From assembly GCA_013397075.1 (NCBI GenBank), contig VWZS01010169.1, positions 1 through 64,000 of the forward strand: 64,000 nucleotides of DNA. The letters are read 5' to 3'. Source of the DNA: Rhabdornis inornatus (lineage: Eukaryota > Chordata > Aves > Passeriformes > Rhabdornithidae). Numbering within the stretch: position 1 is the stretch's first letter; every line of letters starts with the position of its first letter. Position numbers and translations under genes: made by a program. Of this stretch, positions 49,788 to 62,585 are shown one piece after another. The notes under the pieces were generated by a model. That model made no database searches. It was not told the DNA's origin and was given only the letters and a program-made list of their open reading frames with translations.

Positions 49788-51124
49788 ATATTTTGATTTT
49801 TTTCTATTAATGTACAATTTACTTTATTTTTATATCAGTGTAATAATGGGAAAAATATCTACTGCATTTAGACCTTGCTACTTCAATTTGTAGCCTAACT
49901 TTTGAATATGACCTTGATGCTGAATTAAGCTTCAAGTAAAATAAAGTTATATCCATTAATTTGACTCACTTTCTTTTCTGAACTAATAGTGGTAATCAGA
50001 AGACAAAAGAAAGAAATGAATCATGTTTTCCTAATGCGGAAGAAAAGACAAAATGCCACCAATCATGAAGCATTAACAATTTTTCAAGGATGATAATTGA
50101 ATGGAATCTAGTTACTAAGAAACTATGTTAACATTTTAAAATATTTAATTACTTTAAATTGCAACTGATTATTAAAATAAAATATTTCATATACACGGAT
50201 AATTAATGAAAATTTGCAGTGAAGTTTAGCAAAACAGTATCATTCAGTGTTTGACTTGAAATATATCTGCATAATTTTTGAACAATACAAATTCCTAACA
50301 CAGACTGATATATAATTTTCTTTGCAAACCACTTCAAGATATTTTTTTGAGGAGTAATTACTCTGACGAAATCTGCATTTTACAGGTGTAGCTAGTGAAA
50401 GAAGCAATGACTAATGCAGTTAAAAATTGAACTAATGCTATGTTCTTGCTTGCCTGTGGACCATACTGCTTCCCCAAACAAAAGAACAAAACTAAAGTAA
50501 TTAATAATAGACCATCATGATTTGAAAACACTCCATTATGTTTTTCTTAGAGTTCACTGTAAAAGTGGCTTCTCCTTCTTTATTTAGAGAAGAACGGGGA
50601 TTGTGATGTTACCAGCAGATGAGAAATGGATAGAGTGCAAATAATCATCCCATCTTGGACCTTGGCTGCCCTCTTCCAGTTAAGATAGTCAAAACTAAAG
50701 AGGATTTCCAGAAAGTGTATATGGCCTATCCACTGGTAGTATTCTGCAGCCCATAAAATGATGAATATTACATGTATTATTGTGCTGAAGAGTTCAGGGA
50801 AATATCTTAAAATTGTACCCCAGTAGCACATATACAAAAGCAGTCCTACACTAGGCTGTCAAGCTTTTGTTAAAGACCTTGATGAAATATGAAGTTGCTT
50901 AGTACCGTAATATTAAAGGAAGCTTGGCCCTGCTGCTATTAAATAGGTCTTCCTTTTCTCAGTGACAGACTTCCCATTCTAGCTAATGACAGCAAACACA
51001 TCTGAATATTTATTATGTGTTGAAAGCACAAATGTTGGATAGAGACAGAATATAATAATGCCTTTTATTTTTCTTGAGGCGATCTGTCTTGTCATTCTAA
51101 GTGCCACAGATAAAAGCAGCAATT

Positions 51125-51153
51125 AAAAAAAAAAAGAAAGAAGAAAGAAGAAA
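51125..51153. repeat. Purine-rich A/(GAAA)n tract
   Basis: Eleven A followed by GAAAGAAGAAAGAAGAAA. A low-complexity homopurine stretch on the + strand. Confidence 0.85.
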
Positions 51154-51835
51154 TTAATATCTCAAAATAACAAAGCATTACTGAATAAAGACTAAAAATA
51201 CTAAAATCATTTTAATGCATCAGGCTGAAAGTCATCCAAAAACGACCTATGAGAGCATCCTGTAAAATTACAAACCATGCTGTTGCCAGAAGCGAGCCTT
51301 CCTTAAGCCTTAGGGTTTGGGGGTGAATTTTCTCAGAGCTTGGCTCTTGAAATAGTTCATATCTCCTAAGAGGGTTAAAAGGTATAGACAGTGCCAGAAT
51401 TTCTGCAAGATGTGAAAGTTGCGTAATAAAACCACTGACTATGGATCTGAGACTATACCTCATTTTCTTTATGTCATTTAGTATGGCTATGTGTTAAACG
51501 AGATCAGAATTATTCATGCTGATGAATACCTAAGGAATTTCCCTATGGCAGATCTGCATATTGTGTGTGTCACATACACAAGTCTTAGACATGCAGCTTA
51601 AATGGGTCTAATGACCTTTAAAATAGTGCATGTTTTTCACTCATGAGTCATCACTTTGCTTATCAGGTAGTTAATGTTTGTTCACATTTCAGCCTTTGCT
51701 GACCTCCTTCCAGCCTATGCCCCTTATTGCAGCAGGTGACTGGTCTGAGGTAAGCATAAGCCAGGATACAAACCAGCAAGTTATAGCTATTCAGTGACTA
51801 TTTCTTTTTAATAGTAACAGTAAGCTTAAACTCCG

Positions 51836-51848
51836 CACACACACACAC
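51836..51848. repeat. Short (CA)n run
   Basis: Thirteen bases of CA alternation. A minor microsatellite. Confidence 0.85.
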
Positions 51849-54373
51849 TTTTGTAATCACAGACCTACCTGTAGGAGGAACAGGGAAAATCTTTTTCTGC
51901 AAACTTTGATAGTGTCTCCAAAATGTAATTGATTTATTTTAGATAAAAATGGACTGTGAAAGACCAAATACCTCCCTAGTCCATTTCCCTGGTGAAGAGA
52001 GTGCTCTGGTCAAAATCTAATTGCCAGGATTTGCTATTTCTTCCAAAGGACAATTTTTGCTAGACAAATTGTCTGATGATTTTGGTCTTCTGGCATTACT
52101 ATTTTCTAAACCAGACATAGATTATTTTGAGAAAAAAAAAGCACCGAGTGCAAACATCCTTGCCATTTCTTTGCTTATTTGCCCTTCATCTTTGAATCTT
52201 TCATTCCTTTTCCATTCTGTATGCCCATATCATGTCTTCCCACTCTCTTTTTGTCTTTCTGCTGTTGTCACTCTTCCACTTTGCTTGTACAAACAGCATT
52301 TATTTTGCTTTCATTTTGCACTTAATTTCTTGTTTGTGTTCGCTGCATTCTTTTGACAGAAGGCATCCTGCTCTCTGCCTTGCTTCCCATTGACCTCCCT
52401 CCCTTTAAGTTTCTCATCTCTTTACTTTTAATGTGACCCTCTCTTTGTATACTCCCCAGTATACCCTCTGAGTGTATGTATGCATATAGAACAGTTGATC
52501 CCATCCTTTATCACACCTTTTAAGCTGCACAGAGCTTCCAGCTCTTGATCTCCTTATCTCACACATTCTGTGCCATGTTTTAACACTGTGATTAATAAAA
52601 GTCTGTGTTGGAAGCTTTTAGATATGTAATAGCAACTAAACCGACACTTTGGTTTGTTAGGGTTTGTTGATGGACTACTAAAAAGTTAACAAACTCTCAA
52701 ATCCCATATGGCTTGTATTCAATAACTGACTAAAATTGTAGACTTTCTGAGGTTATCTTGACCCTTTGAGTAGCAGCCATCCTTGTGGCAACTTCTTGCC
52801 TAACACATGCTCTTGTGGAATTACAGAGTTCCTTCCTTTCCACGTTCCTCCAAGGAAAGTAGCTCTTGGTACAAGTGATCCAGAGTGATGAGGCTGAAGC
52901 CAGTCAGGGAGCTGAGCTGAGCTGCCATATCACTGTGCTTGGTGGATGATACAGCCCTACAGCAAACACCTTTGGGCAATCAATATACAGTGGGCATGGA
53001 GTTATAACACCTGTACTGGCATTAGGCCAAAACACAGCATGTTTATGGTAGTATTCCAGTCAGGGTCTTCTCCAAAATACCTAGATCTGGGGAAGATTGC
53101 AAAGTATTACACTTCCAGTGACCTTCATCTCTAGTATTTGTTCACTGCCGTAGCAACAGGGCATCAGAATTTATATCTGAAAGCTGAGATAAACACTGAC
53201 AATAATAAGACTGAAATTTTTAGAGCTTTTTCAAACAAAATCCATCATATCTGTCTTTGCTTAGAATTTAGTTAGACCTCTGTATGTATACTTATTGATG
53301 ACCTGTATAGAATAATAGCATTAAGATGACAAACATAATTCTCTGCACTCAACTAGTAAAAAAACCCAAACTGCTTTCATCCAAACGTCAAATACATAAT
53401 TTGGATAAATCCACGAGGGTAATGTTCACTCTCTGCAATAGACCATCTGGCACAGAAGACACTGTGCCAATTAATATAGATGGAATGACTGTTAGCACTA
53501 CAGATAGTAAATATTTCAGACTAATCTTTTTTGTCATTTATCAGCTACACTCATCCTTCAAAATTTGCAGTCAGAGTCTCCAGCATGTTGAAACAAATCG
53601 ATCATGTTCAGACTTTTGCTATCCTGCAAAACCTTTGCCTTCTTTTAAATTCTTTTATAGTTCTGTCTTTCACTATTTATGTGAGGGTGAAGGATTATTG
53701 TGAAGCAACAGCACAGCTAGCAGCATTATTTGGCTGATCTGCCTGCCTATCTCATTAATATACATGCATTGCCTTGCTAATGTTATGTTTAGTCCAAAGA
53801 TTGTGATTCACCTCTTTTTCTCTAAGGAAAAGGTAAATACAGTTTGAGTAATACAACCCTAATGGCTATTTCAGAAGAGAGAATAATACTATGTTTGCAA
53901 TATTAATTTACAAGTTCATCCTGAGGAGTCTTGGTCAACTTTCCACCTCACCTAAAATCACGTGTCATGACTGTATTTCAGTTATATTTCTAAGAGACCT
54001 GGGAAGTTCTTTTATAATAACCGGGAACTATTATTTTAATGGTATTCAAAGAAAACTTTTGCATGTTAATTTGCTTTCCAGAGCCATTTGACAAAACTCT
54101 AAACAAAGCTGCACAGGAGCCAAGTAACATATTCTCCAGTGTACAAAGTGCTTCAGAAACACCATAGGTTTGAATATTATCCTTTAATGTTGGAAACTTA
54201 GTAATGAAGCATTTAAAGCCCTTCTCATTATAATACAATACCAGCAGTAAATTAAATTGTGTGATGGTGGAAGTAGCAGATCAGGACGTTTTTATTTTTC
54301 AGGCCACCAGGTCGCAGTCTAAAAGAAAAAAATGAAATAAGAAAAAAATTATCAAAACACAGTTAGCTTTGTC

Positions 54374-54387
54374 TTTTTTTTTTTTTT
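54374..54387. repeat. T14 homopolymer
   Basis: Fourteen T in a row. Read on the minus strand it is an A14, but I see no AATAAA at the expected distance upstream on that strand, so I do not call it a retrotransposed transcript end. Confidence 0.9.
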
Positions 54388-54645
54388 ATCTGCTTTTAAA
54401 GGTGTAGCGAGACGGGCAGAAACTTTGTGTATTACTCATATGGAAACCTGGGGTATGCATACAGAGCAGTGCAGATTGAGCCTCTGCAATGTGATCAGAG
54501 AAGGGTTTTTTGAAGATGGCTTCAGCCCTTCTCACTTTTGACCATATTCTGCATTGCACCACAGGAACCATTTAATGCATTATAAAAAAAATTATTTATT
54601 AAGTATCAGGATTGAAACATACCTTCATGAATCTGAATAGGACAG

Positions 54646-54905
54646 GATCATAGAATCAGAATCATAGAATGGTTTGGGGTAAAGGCTACCTAGTTCCAAC
54701 CCCCCTAATGTGGGCAGGAACACCTTCCACTAGAACAGATTGCTCAAAGCCCCATCCAGTTATGCCTTGAACACTTCCACAGATAAGGTGTCAGCAACTT
54801 TTCTGGGCAACCTATGCCAGTTCCTCACCACTCACTAAAGAATTTCTTCCTAGTATCTCATCTGAACCTACCCTCTTTCATTTTAAAGCCATTACTCCTT
54901 GTCAA
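54646..54905 (-). mobile_element. CR1 LINE 3' fragment
   Basis: GATCATAGAATCAGAATCATAGAATGGTTTGGGGT is a clear tandem CR1 tail joined to the 3' body. CCAACCCCCCTAATGTGGGCAGGAACACCTTCCACTAGA and CTTTTCTGGGCAACCTATGCCAG follow. Minus orientation, truncated within 260 bases. Same subgroup as 36519-36872 by shared body blocks. Confidence 0.92.
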
Positions 54906-55800
54906 ATTAACAAAAACGTTACAGAATGTCTGATTTGAAAGTTTTCTGCAGGTTTTGTTATAACTGAAATCACATACTGATTTCACCAGTCTGACTCCCA
55001 CTGTTATCTGAGGCCAACAGCTTCAGTAATGCACCAGGAGTTCTCAGTAAATGAACAGATAAGTGTGTTTGGCTATTTCTGGAATCTGTAATGCAGGCAT
55101 TCATGCTAAGCAAATTGGTTTTATTTTGCAACAAGCGCACCACAATGCTCTGTGAGAATTCAGAAATTTCTTGGGATTTGAGACATACACATACATGAAG
55201 AGGCTTTATGAAACACTAACTTGTGCCTGTTCTGTTTATATTGCCCTTGATAAGCTGTTAACTTCCCAGAAATGAACCCACTCTATCATTTCTAGGGCAG
55301 TTAGTCCTCCACGAATTTGGTGGAATTGAAAGAAAATGAAATACAAAAAACAGGTGGGAATTTAGCAAAAATATCCCGTATTTTTAAAATCTCTATCTCA
55401 AATATGTGGCACTTTTTCTTTCAGAGAGAAATAGTGTATGCAAAATTATAGATATTTTAGAAAGTGACAAATCAGATTTTTACGTCCACGTTATAGCATA
55501 CAAGCAGGCCTATAGAGTTTGCAACTCCTGTTACCACAAGCAAATTTGTGTTTAAGCACCTAAAAACATAGCTCAGAGAGTGATTAAATTATGTCTGAAG
55601 AACTGGTCATTGCCAGAACATAGTCCCCTATGCAGACTTTACAATTCAGCTCCTTGCTTGGCCTGGATGACCTGCAGGCCAGCTGAAGTTTTTAATTATG
55701 TGTTTATAAATACTGGAGACATAGTCAGTCACTATTTTTCTTCATGAAACTTTGCTTTCTAATATGTCTTCATCTTTCTTTCCCCTATCAGGATTGGTTT

Positions 55801-55852
55801 TTGTTGTTGCTGTTGTTTTTTTGGTTTTTTTGTTTGTTTGTTTGTTTGTTTT
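55801..55852. repeat. (TTG)n/(TTTG)n low-complexity tract
   Basis: Begins as TTGTTGTTGCTGTTG and passes through T runs to TTTGTTTGTTTGTTTGTTTG. About 52 bases. Confidence 0.92.
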
Positions 55853-57271
55853 ACTTTCAGCATATTCATTGTATGTTTGCAAGTTCCTGGTTTTGAGCTA
55901 TGGGAGAAAAAAACAAAAATTCAAATCTCTAGGACTAACTTATTTTTAAAAATACTTATTTAGTAACTTTTTGTGATGGTTTTGTGTGGTGGAGTACAAG
56001 TGTACATAGGCTATATTCCAGAGCTTTAGAAGAGTACCTAAAAGAGGCCAGGAAATCTCAGTTATAGGGTTCACTATCAAGATTAAGAGGCTAGTTGAAA
56101 TATATAATTACTGTGAGTAGTATATCTTACTACCTTCCACCCCTTCATTGTAGTGAGTAACAGTTTTTAAGCTGTGAACTAAGGTCTGCTGGTGGTGAAT
56201 TAATAAAAACCTGAGGATACAATTTTTATTGTCTGACAAAGCCTAAAGGAATTCCCCTGTGCTGATAGGAATAAAATTCTTGAAAGCGTTTATAAACACT
56301 GGTTTTTGACAGCCACCCTTTACATTTGTCTTAATAAAGTAATTGTTTTGAATTTCTACTGCTCTTTACCATATGCTAGCATTTGGTGTTGAGAACATAC
56401 ATTTTTTTTTATAGTGTAAGGGAACAGTGTTCTTTCAAGTGACCTTGTAGGCACTATTACATTTTAAAGAACAAATAGCAGATGTGAGACATTAAATATG
56501 AATTTATGAATTCCAATTTACTTGGTAAAAAACATTTTCATTGCAACCTTCACTTGCACTGTAAGCTCCATCATGATTAAGATGTTTAGGCCATGATTCC
56601 ACAAGAATTTTTCTCAGTGATAGAATGGCTCATATAGTTCTTACCTTCTCCCTCTCTTCCGCTGTTCAGTCCTATCCTTTCTCTCCCTTTCAATTGTACT
56701 ATAATCTTTACAGAAGGGAACAGGCTAGCCTGAAGTTACTGCTGGGACCAACTTCTCAACCAAACCTCACAGCAGCATTAAAGTAAAAGGAAATTTTTCC
56801 AACCACAAGTGATTTATGGATAATCAGATCAGGCTGAAAAGATGCTATGAGACATTACACAACTTGTAAATGAGAATCATATGCAAGAGTGGCAGGATAC
56901 AGGCAGAAATTTATTCAGAGATGGATTTTTTTTCACAGTCTACATAGGCTTAAAAAACTTATGTATTTCTCATTCTCTCACCATGTACCCATATTTACCT
57001 CTAACTGGGAAAGCAGAGCTCCCACAGACCAATGGTCTCCATGCAGAGCATATGTTAACACAAAATCCTTGGAAGAACTGTGACAGCTGTCCTGAAATTA
57101 TATTCCTGAAATTCTCAGTGTTGTGAACAGCGACCATCTCTACTCTTAACTCGAGACCTCAGGAGGGTAAGGAACTGAGTGATTGGATCCACGCACAGCA
57201 AACTGTGACCCAGAGAGTGGACATGGGCCTGAGCAAAACATTTCTGTACTACTGTTCTTAAAAGCTTACCT

Positions 57272-57295
57272 GAGATGCTCATTTTTGAGCATCTC
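57272..57295. repeat. Perfect 10-bp hairpin with TTTT loop
   Basis: GAGATGCTCA, TTTT, TGAGCATCTC: a perfect 10-bp stem with a four-base loop. The base of the stem abuts CTTACCT, which on the minus strand reads as the splice donor CAG|GTAAGC. Confidence 0.85.
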
Positions 57296-60200
57296 TGGTT
57301 TCATAATAGTGCAGTTTTCCCATAACATCATGAATACAAAACCAGAGCACAAAATCAGAGTAAGGAGTAATGAGCTAGGCACAAATGAAAAATATGAATA
57401 TTTGTGTCCTAAGGCATGTTTTCCCAATCATTTTAATCTGCTTAGAGAATTGCCCCTTTGCTGTAGGAATAGATAAAAATAAGAAACAGAAATATTTTTA
57501 AAACAAAAATTGAAATAGAAGTTATCTCTCAGTGTACACTGTCTTCTCTAGGACTTTTCTGAAAATTTAGCCCAGGGTGGTTAGACTGTGAAGAAGGAGA
57601 GAGAAGATGGGTTCTTGCACATGAGCTAGAAGGAGTTCTAAGAACATGGGGTTGACTGGAGGGAGCAAATGTAAAGAACAGAAAGGAAAGCCATTAGGAG
57701 CATTAAAGAAAAGGAAAAGAAGGCAAGTGAAGAGCATGAGGGGGTGTAACATTATTTTAGCAGTATGATGAAATGTAAGGAGGGGTGGAGCTGTGATGAT
57801 AATTGAAATTAAATAGGAATACTCTATTAGCTTTCCAGAAGACTTAATATGTTCTATTCTTATCAGCAGCAGATTAACATGAGAATATTAAAAAAAAACA
57901 AACCAAACACACAGTAACAAATATATAACCTTTTGGCAGAAGCAAAATGTCACTAGAGATTTCTTACTAGAAGAGCAACAACATCTTGCAGAAACACAGT
58001 GATTCCTCCAAGCGAAAGGTGAGATAAACCTTGGGTGAACTTCCTTCCTTCTTCCTGCTCTCAGGAGTACAAGCCTCAGAGTGGGATGGTCCTTGGTGCC
58101 TGCCAGCTCTAATGTGAGGAATTTCTGTTTGCAATTCAGTAGCTGCACGATACAAGGAGGCTTTTATGAGAGAGGTGCCAGATCTTTTATAGTTCAACCA
58201 GGTATCAAGATTTTTGTTTAGAGCTAGCAAACCCCAACTGTTTTCACTGCTCTGAGAATTCAGCTAGAAAAACCTTTGTAGACAAGAAACACACAACAAA
58301 GTCCAGCAGGTTCCTTGAAGTGTGGGTTTAAGCAACTGAAAACAGGAGAGGGAAGAATTCCTGGAACTTCTCCAAGGACCGAGGCAGAGTGTGCCTTTCC
58401 TCTTTGACTCTCTGATTCTGGTTTTCAAAGACCACTGTCACAGCAGTCCTTCTAAGAAGAGAGATCATTCAGTGCACTTCCTCTGCCTTAGAGGATTCTC
58501 TGATTGTCCATTAATGTTTCTCCCCCAGTGCATAAATGCATGCCACAGGGGGTAGATAATGTTTGGGATACCTGCTTTTTTTTTCTGGATTTCATCTGTT
58601 TTTACACATGTGGGCCTAATATTCTGGTAATAAGCACACTGACATAAATTGAGTTTGTACATGCACAAAGGAGTTCAAATTGCTCTTTGTCTGGAGGAAG
58701 TCCATTTCAAGGAGAGATGCAACATGTGGGAAGTGGGAAGGTGGGACTAGACTGCTATGTAGCTGTCACAGTCTTGTTTAGGATCTGTGTAGAGCCATGG
58801 TGCCCCAGGGAAATCATCATTGAACTCTGTTCTTGTAGGTATTACTTTTTTGGCACAGGGAAGACAAACACTGTTCTGGTCTCTTAATCTCCACCTGACA
58901 CATTCACCATTTATCCAATACTACAGATTTCTTCTGTGAGTTAAAGAAAAGGACTTACTTTGAGCGGCCTCCAAGAATCTGAAAAAGGCAAGAGTGTGTC
59001 CTGGTGAAACAGTCCAGCTCCCATAAGATGATACTGTGTCTAGTGTCTGAGTGTACTGCTGAAATGGGAATGAAAGCTGTTAACTGTCTGTCATGGGAAG
59101 GTCAGGACAGGCCAGGGTACAAGTTACAATAACAGCTGACAAAAGCAGAGTGTGATAATGGGGTGACTGTGCTGTATGTTCTTGCTAAGGCAGACAGCTA
59201 AAGAAAGCAGGTTGCTGCAGTTTTTAAAACAGTTTCTCCCGGTTAAATTAACCAAAAGATTAAATTAAGAATTGATTTATCTTTAAAAGTAATTTTTCTT
59301 TTAAATTTACATAAGTTAATTTAAAAAACAAAGTTATATTCCTTGATATCCACAGTCCACATATTTCCTCAAGTGTAAGTACCAGAGCCACAAAACTTTG
59401 ATATGGGAAGAGATTCTGAGAGCCTGAAAAAGGGACAGACTCAGAAGGACAGAAGATAATTTTGAGAAGAAAAATAATAGACAGAATTAATCACTGAAAT
59501 AACTCATTCAGATATTATGACAAGACAAAAAAGTGTCCTCTAGGGCAGACCAGAGTTTATTAGGGAAAGAAGTAAAAGCAAACTATTCAAATGACAGTGG
59601 AGTTACAAGCTTAATGCCCTTCATCCCTCACGTCATTTTATTCAAGCAGACTCAGACTACGAGGTATTTAGATCGAAAACTTACCTCTTTTTTTCTAGAT
59701 TGCTGTGAAGTAAGTGAGAAGAGATGAGGCTCTCTCCAAAGACAGTCCAGAATAGAAGCATTGTACAGGCTAATACAGGTTTGTAATCCTGCCCTGCAAT
59801 ACTCCTTGCAATCACTCCTGTTCTGGCTGTAATTGTCTTTACTGCAGATGGTGTAACTGACATCTGTGGGTCTCTTCTGAAGTGAATTGCCTTCTGAGAG
59901 CAGCCTTGGAAAAATGGGCAGGAAAATCTCCTTGTCTTGTGCAGCTCCATCACCTGCAGAGATGGCCAGGGACAACCCCTGGGGCTGGCACAATATCAGT
60001 GTGCCTGATATTCCTTCGGCCTTTCTCCTCATCTTTCATCAATAGATGGGAAGCTAAGCTGGGAAGCTAAGTGAAGATCTATAACAACATCTTGAAAAAA
60101 CATCAATGACAATTTTTAGAATTGTTTAGAGGAGTTTTACAGAACTGATCTCTGTTTTCCTCTCAGTGAAGATAAATAATTGATATCTGCCTGTAGGTAC

Positions 60201-61301
60201 AGGCTGAATATTCTTATTTTTTATTTTCAGACAACTACAGTCATAGTACTTTGTTTTATAAGCCTGTTTTATAAGCCAGTGACAAAGAAAAAGAGAAGGG
60301 TAGAAAGTGAAACCATAAGCATTTGTGCAAAACTCAGATTCTTCAAGATTAGCAATTAAAGAAAATAATGTAAAGGCAAAAACCCAAAAGTGATTAAACT
60401 GGAAAGGCTGGACTCTTCCAGATATGATGTTCAACTAAAATAAGATCTGATGTCTTCTAGCTATCCTATTTGACACTGTTACTGGTATTTAATGAAACTT
60501 GTCAGATTTACATCTTCATTTGTAGGTGAATGTCAAATGACATCTTCATTTACATTTCTGAGAGTTGTCCTGTAAACAAAAGACAGAGCTATCACTCATT
60601 AAAAATTAAATATGATCTTTTGGAAACCAATTCTTCGGCAAGGAATCAGTTTTCAAATTAATTCCACTACTACAGAATCACACAAATCACCTTATTGAAA
60701 TTGTTGCTCATGTCATATATTCATGCCCTATTCATTGGTATCTCTTTATAAATATGAGGACAACTATACAGCATTTCTGAAATTTATATACTTTCACTTC
60801 AACCAATATTACTTACTATGGTGAATGTTCTGAATTATATTGTGGTATCATGTGGAAGCTCTGCTCTGCGTATTTCATCCTTCCATCCAAGCATTCAGTT
60901 ATGGATGTGCATAACTCTTGCTATTTGCAGTTTATTTTCCTCTATTCTTAAGGTTGAAGGGAGTTTACACGTTTTGGAAGTAACCACAAATGGAAATTAG
61001 AGCTCAGGGGTCTGACTCTTGTCACAAACCAGAACAATTGAACTGCCAATCCCGAACACAAGGAACAAAGCAGAAAATGGAGAGATAGCCACCTCTAAGG
61101 TATGTTGCTGACATAATCTTTTTTCTTATGTCAATAGGCAGAGGCAGAGTCTATATGCACCAAGAAGAACTTAAACTGTTAAAATGTAACTTGATTTATT
61201 GCTTCTGAATATTCAATATTTTGAAGGAAGATTACCACACCTCTGAGATCTAATGCCAGGTTCTTCACCAAGAGAATACATGCAGCCAACAGAAAATATT
61301 T

Positions 61302-61343
61302 TTCCTTCCTTCCTTCCTTCCTTCCTTCCTTCCTTCCTTCCTT
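61302..61343. repeat. (TTCC)n tetranucleotide microsatellite
   Basis: About ten perfect TTCC units, homopyrimidine on the + strand. This is the most regular tetranucleotide repeat in the window and likely length-polymorphic. Confidence 0.95.
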
Positions 61344-61967
61344 TATAATATATTTAATATTTACTGAGATAATACAGCATCATTTATGTCTTCTGCAATA
61401 TTTTTTCCTTGTTGTGAAGACCACTTTTGTAAATCTGCTTGCTAAACACATGTGCTTCTCTGAGATGAGTAATTTAAACTCCACATATGATAGTAACTTG
61501 ACCCAAGGAGTGTATGAAATCTAGCAAAAATGCTCATATCATGCATGAAAGAAACTATGGACTAAACAATCTATTGTTCTCTTACAGGCAAAAAGATTAT
61601 CTTATCATCATGGATGACCTGCTGTAACATAGTTTTTCTCAGGAAAGACCTTCTTTGCAAAGATGTTTTTAAGGTAGAAAAATATACCTTTTCTCCTCTT
61701 CAGACTGAGTACCATAACTTCTCAGCAAAGCTTTCTATGATAAAGAAGATTTGAAAAATTGAAATAAAAGAATTTGAAAAGATACTAACATAAAAGGCAA
61801 AAAAAAATTTTGAGATTTGAAAGTGTTTTTAACATGTAATGTCATTTTGGGGGTCACATCTGGCACAGCAGGACAGGTGATGCCATTATAACTACTCTAA
61901 TCAATGGAACTTATTTTCTTCTTTTTAGTCTGTGAATCACCCACAAACAGATGGAATTGCTGAGGCA
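61344..61967. other. Unique AT-rich spacer
   Basis: No open frame of interest and no recognised repeat between the TTCC microsatellite and the CR1 copy. Confidence 0.6.
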
Positions 61968-62585
61968 TTGAGGTCAGCAATGACCTCTGGCATAAGCCAA
62001 CACCCCTACTCAGAGGATTAGCTAGAGTGGGTTGCTATGGATGGTGTCTAGTCAAGGTTTTAAGTATCTGTGAGGATGGAGATTCCACAGCCACTCTGGG
62101 CAACCTCTATAAGATTTTGACCATATTCACCAAAAAACCAGAAGCTTTGGTCTCATATTTAGGTGGAATTAAAATTGTTCCCACTGCCTATTACCCTTGG
62201 ATCATTGGATACCGTAAAGGAGAGACTGGTTCCACTTTATTTAATGTCTTCAAAAATATTTTTAAACACATAAGCCCCATGAGGCTTCTCTTCTCCAGGC
62301 AGAAGAGCCCCAGCTCTCCAAACCTCTCATGACAGATGCTTCAGATTCTTAATCATCTTTGTGGTCCTTGGCTAGAGTTGACCCAGTATGTTCATCCTTT
62401 CTTCTGCTGTAAGCTCAGGGCTCCAGAGGTATCTCACCAGTGCTGAGAAGAGGAGAAGGACTGCCTACTTCAACCTGCTGGGAGTGCTTTGCCTCCTGCA
62501 CCTCAGGAGGCTCAGGAGGCTGTTGGCCTGCTTTGCTGCAAGGGTGCATCCCTGGCTCATGTTCAGCTTGTTGTCCATCAAGAAA
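61968..62585 (-). mobile_element. CR1 LINE 3' fragment lacking its tail
   Basis: The body matches CR1 from about 61968 (AATGACCTCTGGCA, GTTGCTATGGATGGTGTCTAGTCAAGGTTTTAAGTATCTG, GAGATTCCACAGCCACTCTGGGCAACC) through TTCTCTTCTCCAGGCAGAAGAGCCCCAGC and AATCATCTTTGTGGTCC to a CTGCTGGGAGTGCTTTGCC region. No octamer tail is visible at the left end, so the terminal bases are lost or decayed. Minus orientation. Confidence 0.85.

Larger units (their letters stand above)
49134..54645. other. Unique AT-rich sequence
   Basis: 49800-50560 is among the most AT-rich parts of the window. Frames at 50580-50837 (minus, hydrophobic), 51212-51463 (minus), 52021-52356 (+, pyrimidine-rich DNA) and 53326-53703 (+, 125 codons) have no recognisable product. 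No transposable element seen. Confidence 0.55.
54906..61301. other. Unique sequence with a GC-richer part at 57950-60060
   Basis: 57580-57780 is purine-rich. 57950-58480 and 58680-59200 are moderately GC-richer. The minus-strand frame 59652-60032 (126 codons) carries a donor-like GAG|GTAAGTTT at 59684-59683. GGTTAAATTAACC at 59241-59253 is a small palindrome. Nothing is assigned to a known gene. Confidence 0.5.

Noticed and set aside
50580..50837. 85-codon hydrophobic minus-strand frame as a membrane protein exon
   Set aside because: The translation looks protein-like but no convincing acceptor, donor pair or family match could be seen.
52021..52356. 111-codon + frame rich in hydrophobic residues as a membrane protein
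   Set aside because: It starts at a non-ATG codon and reflects a pyrimidine-rich tract. No domain is recognisable.
58959..58978. 20-base minus-strand microexon (CTTGCCTTTTTCAG acceptor, AAA|GTAAGT donor)
   Set aside because: Both signals are strong, but similar close pairs occur elsewhere in the window (for example the + strand pair around 59699-59710), so chance is the better explanation without RNA evidence.
59241..59253. GGTTAAATTAACC as an HNF1 site
   Set aside because: The half-sites are spaced by one base instead of the three that HNF1 requires.
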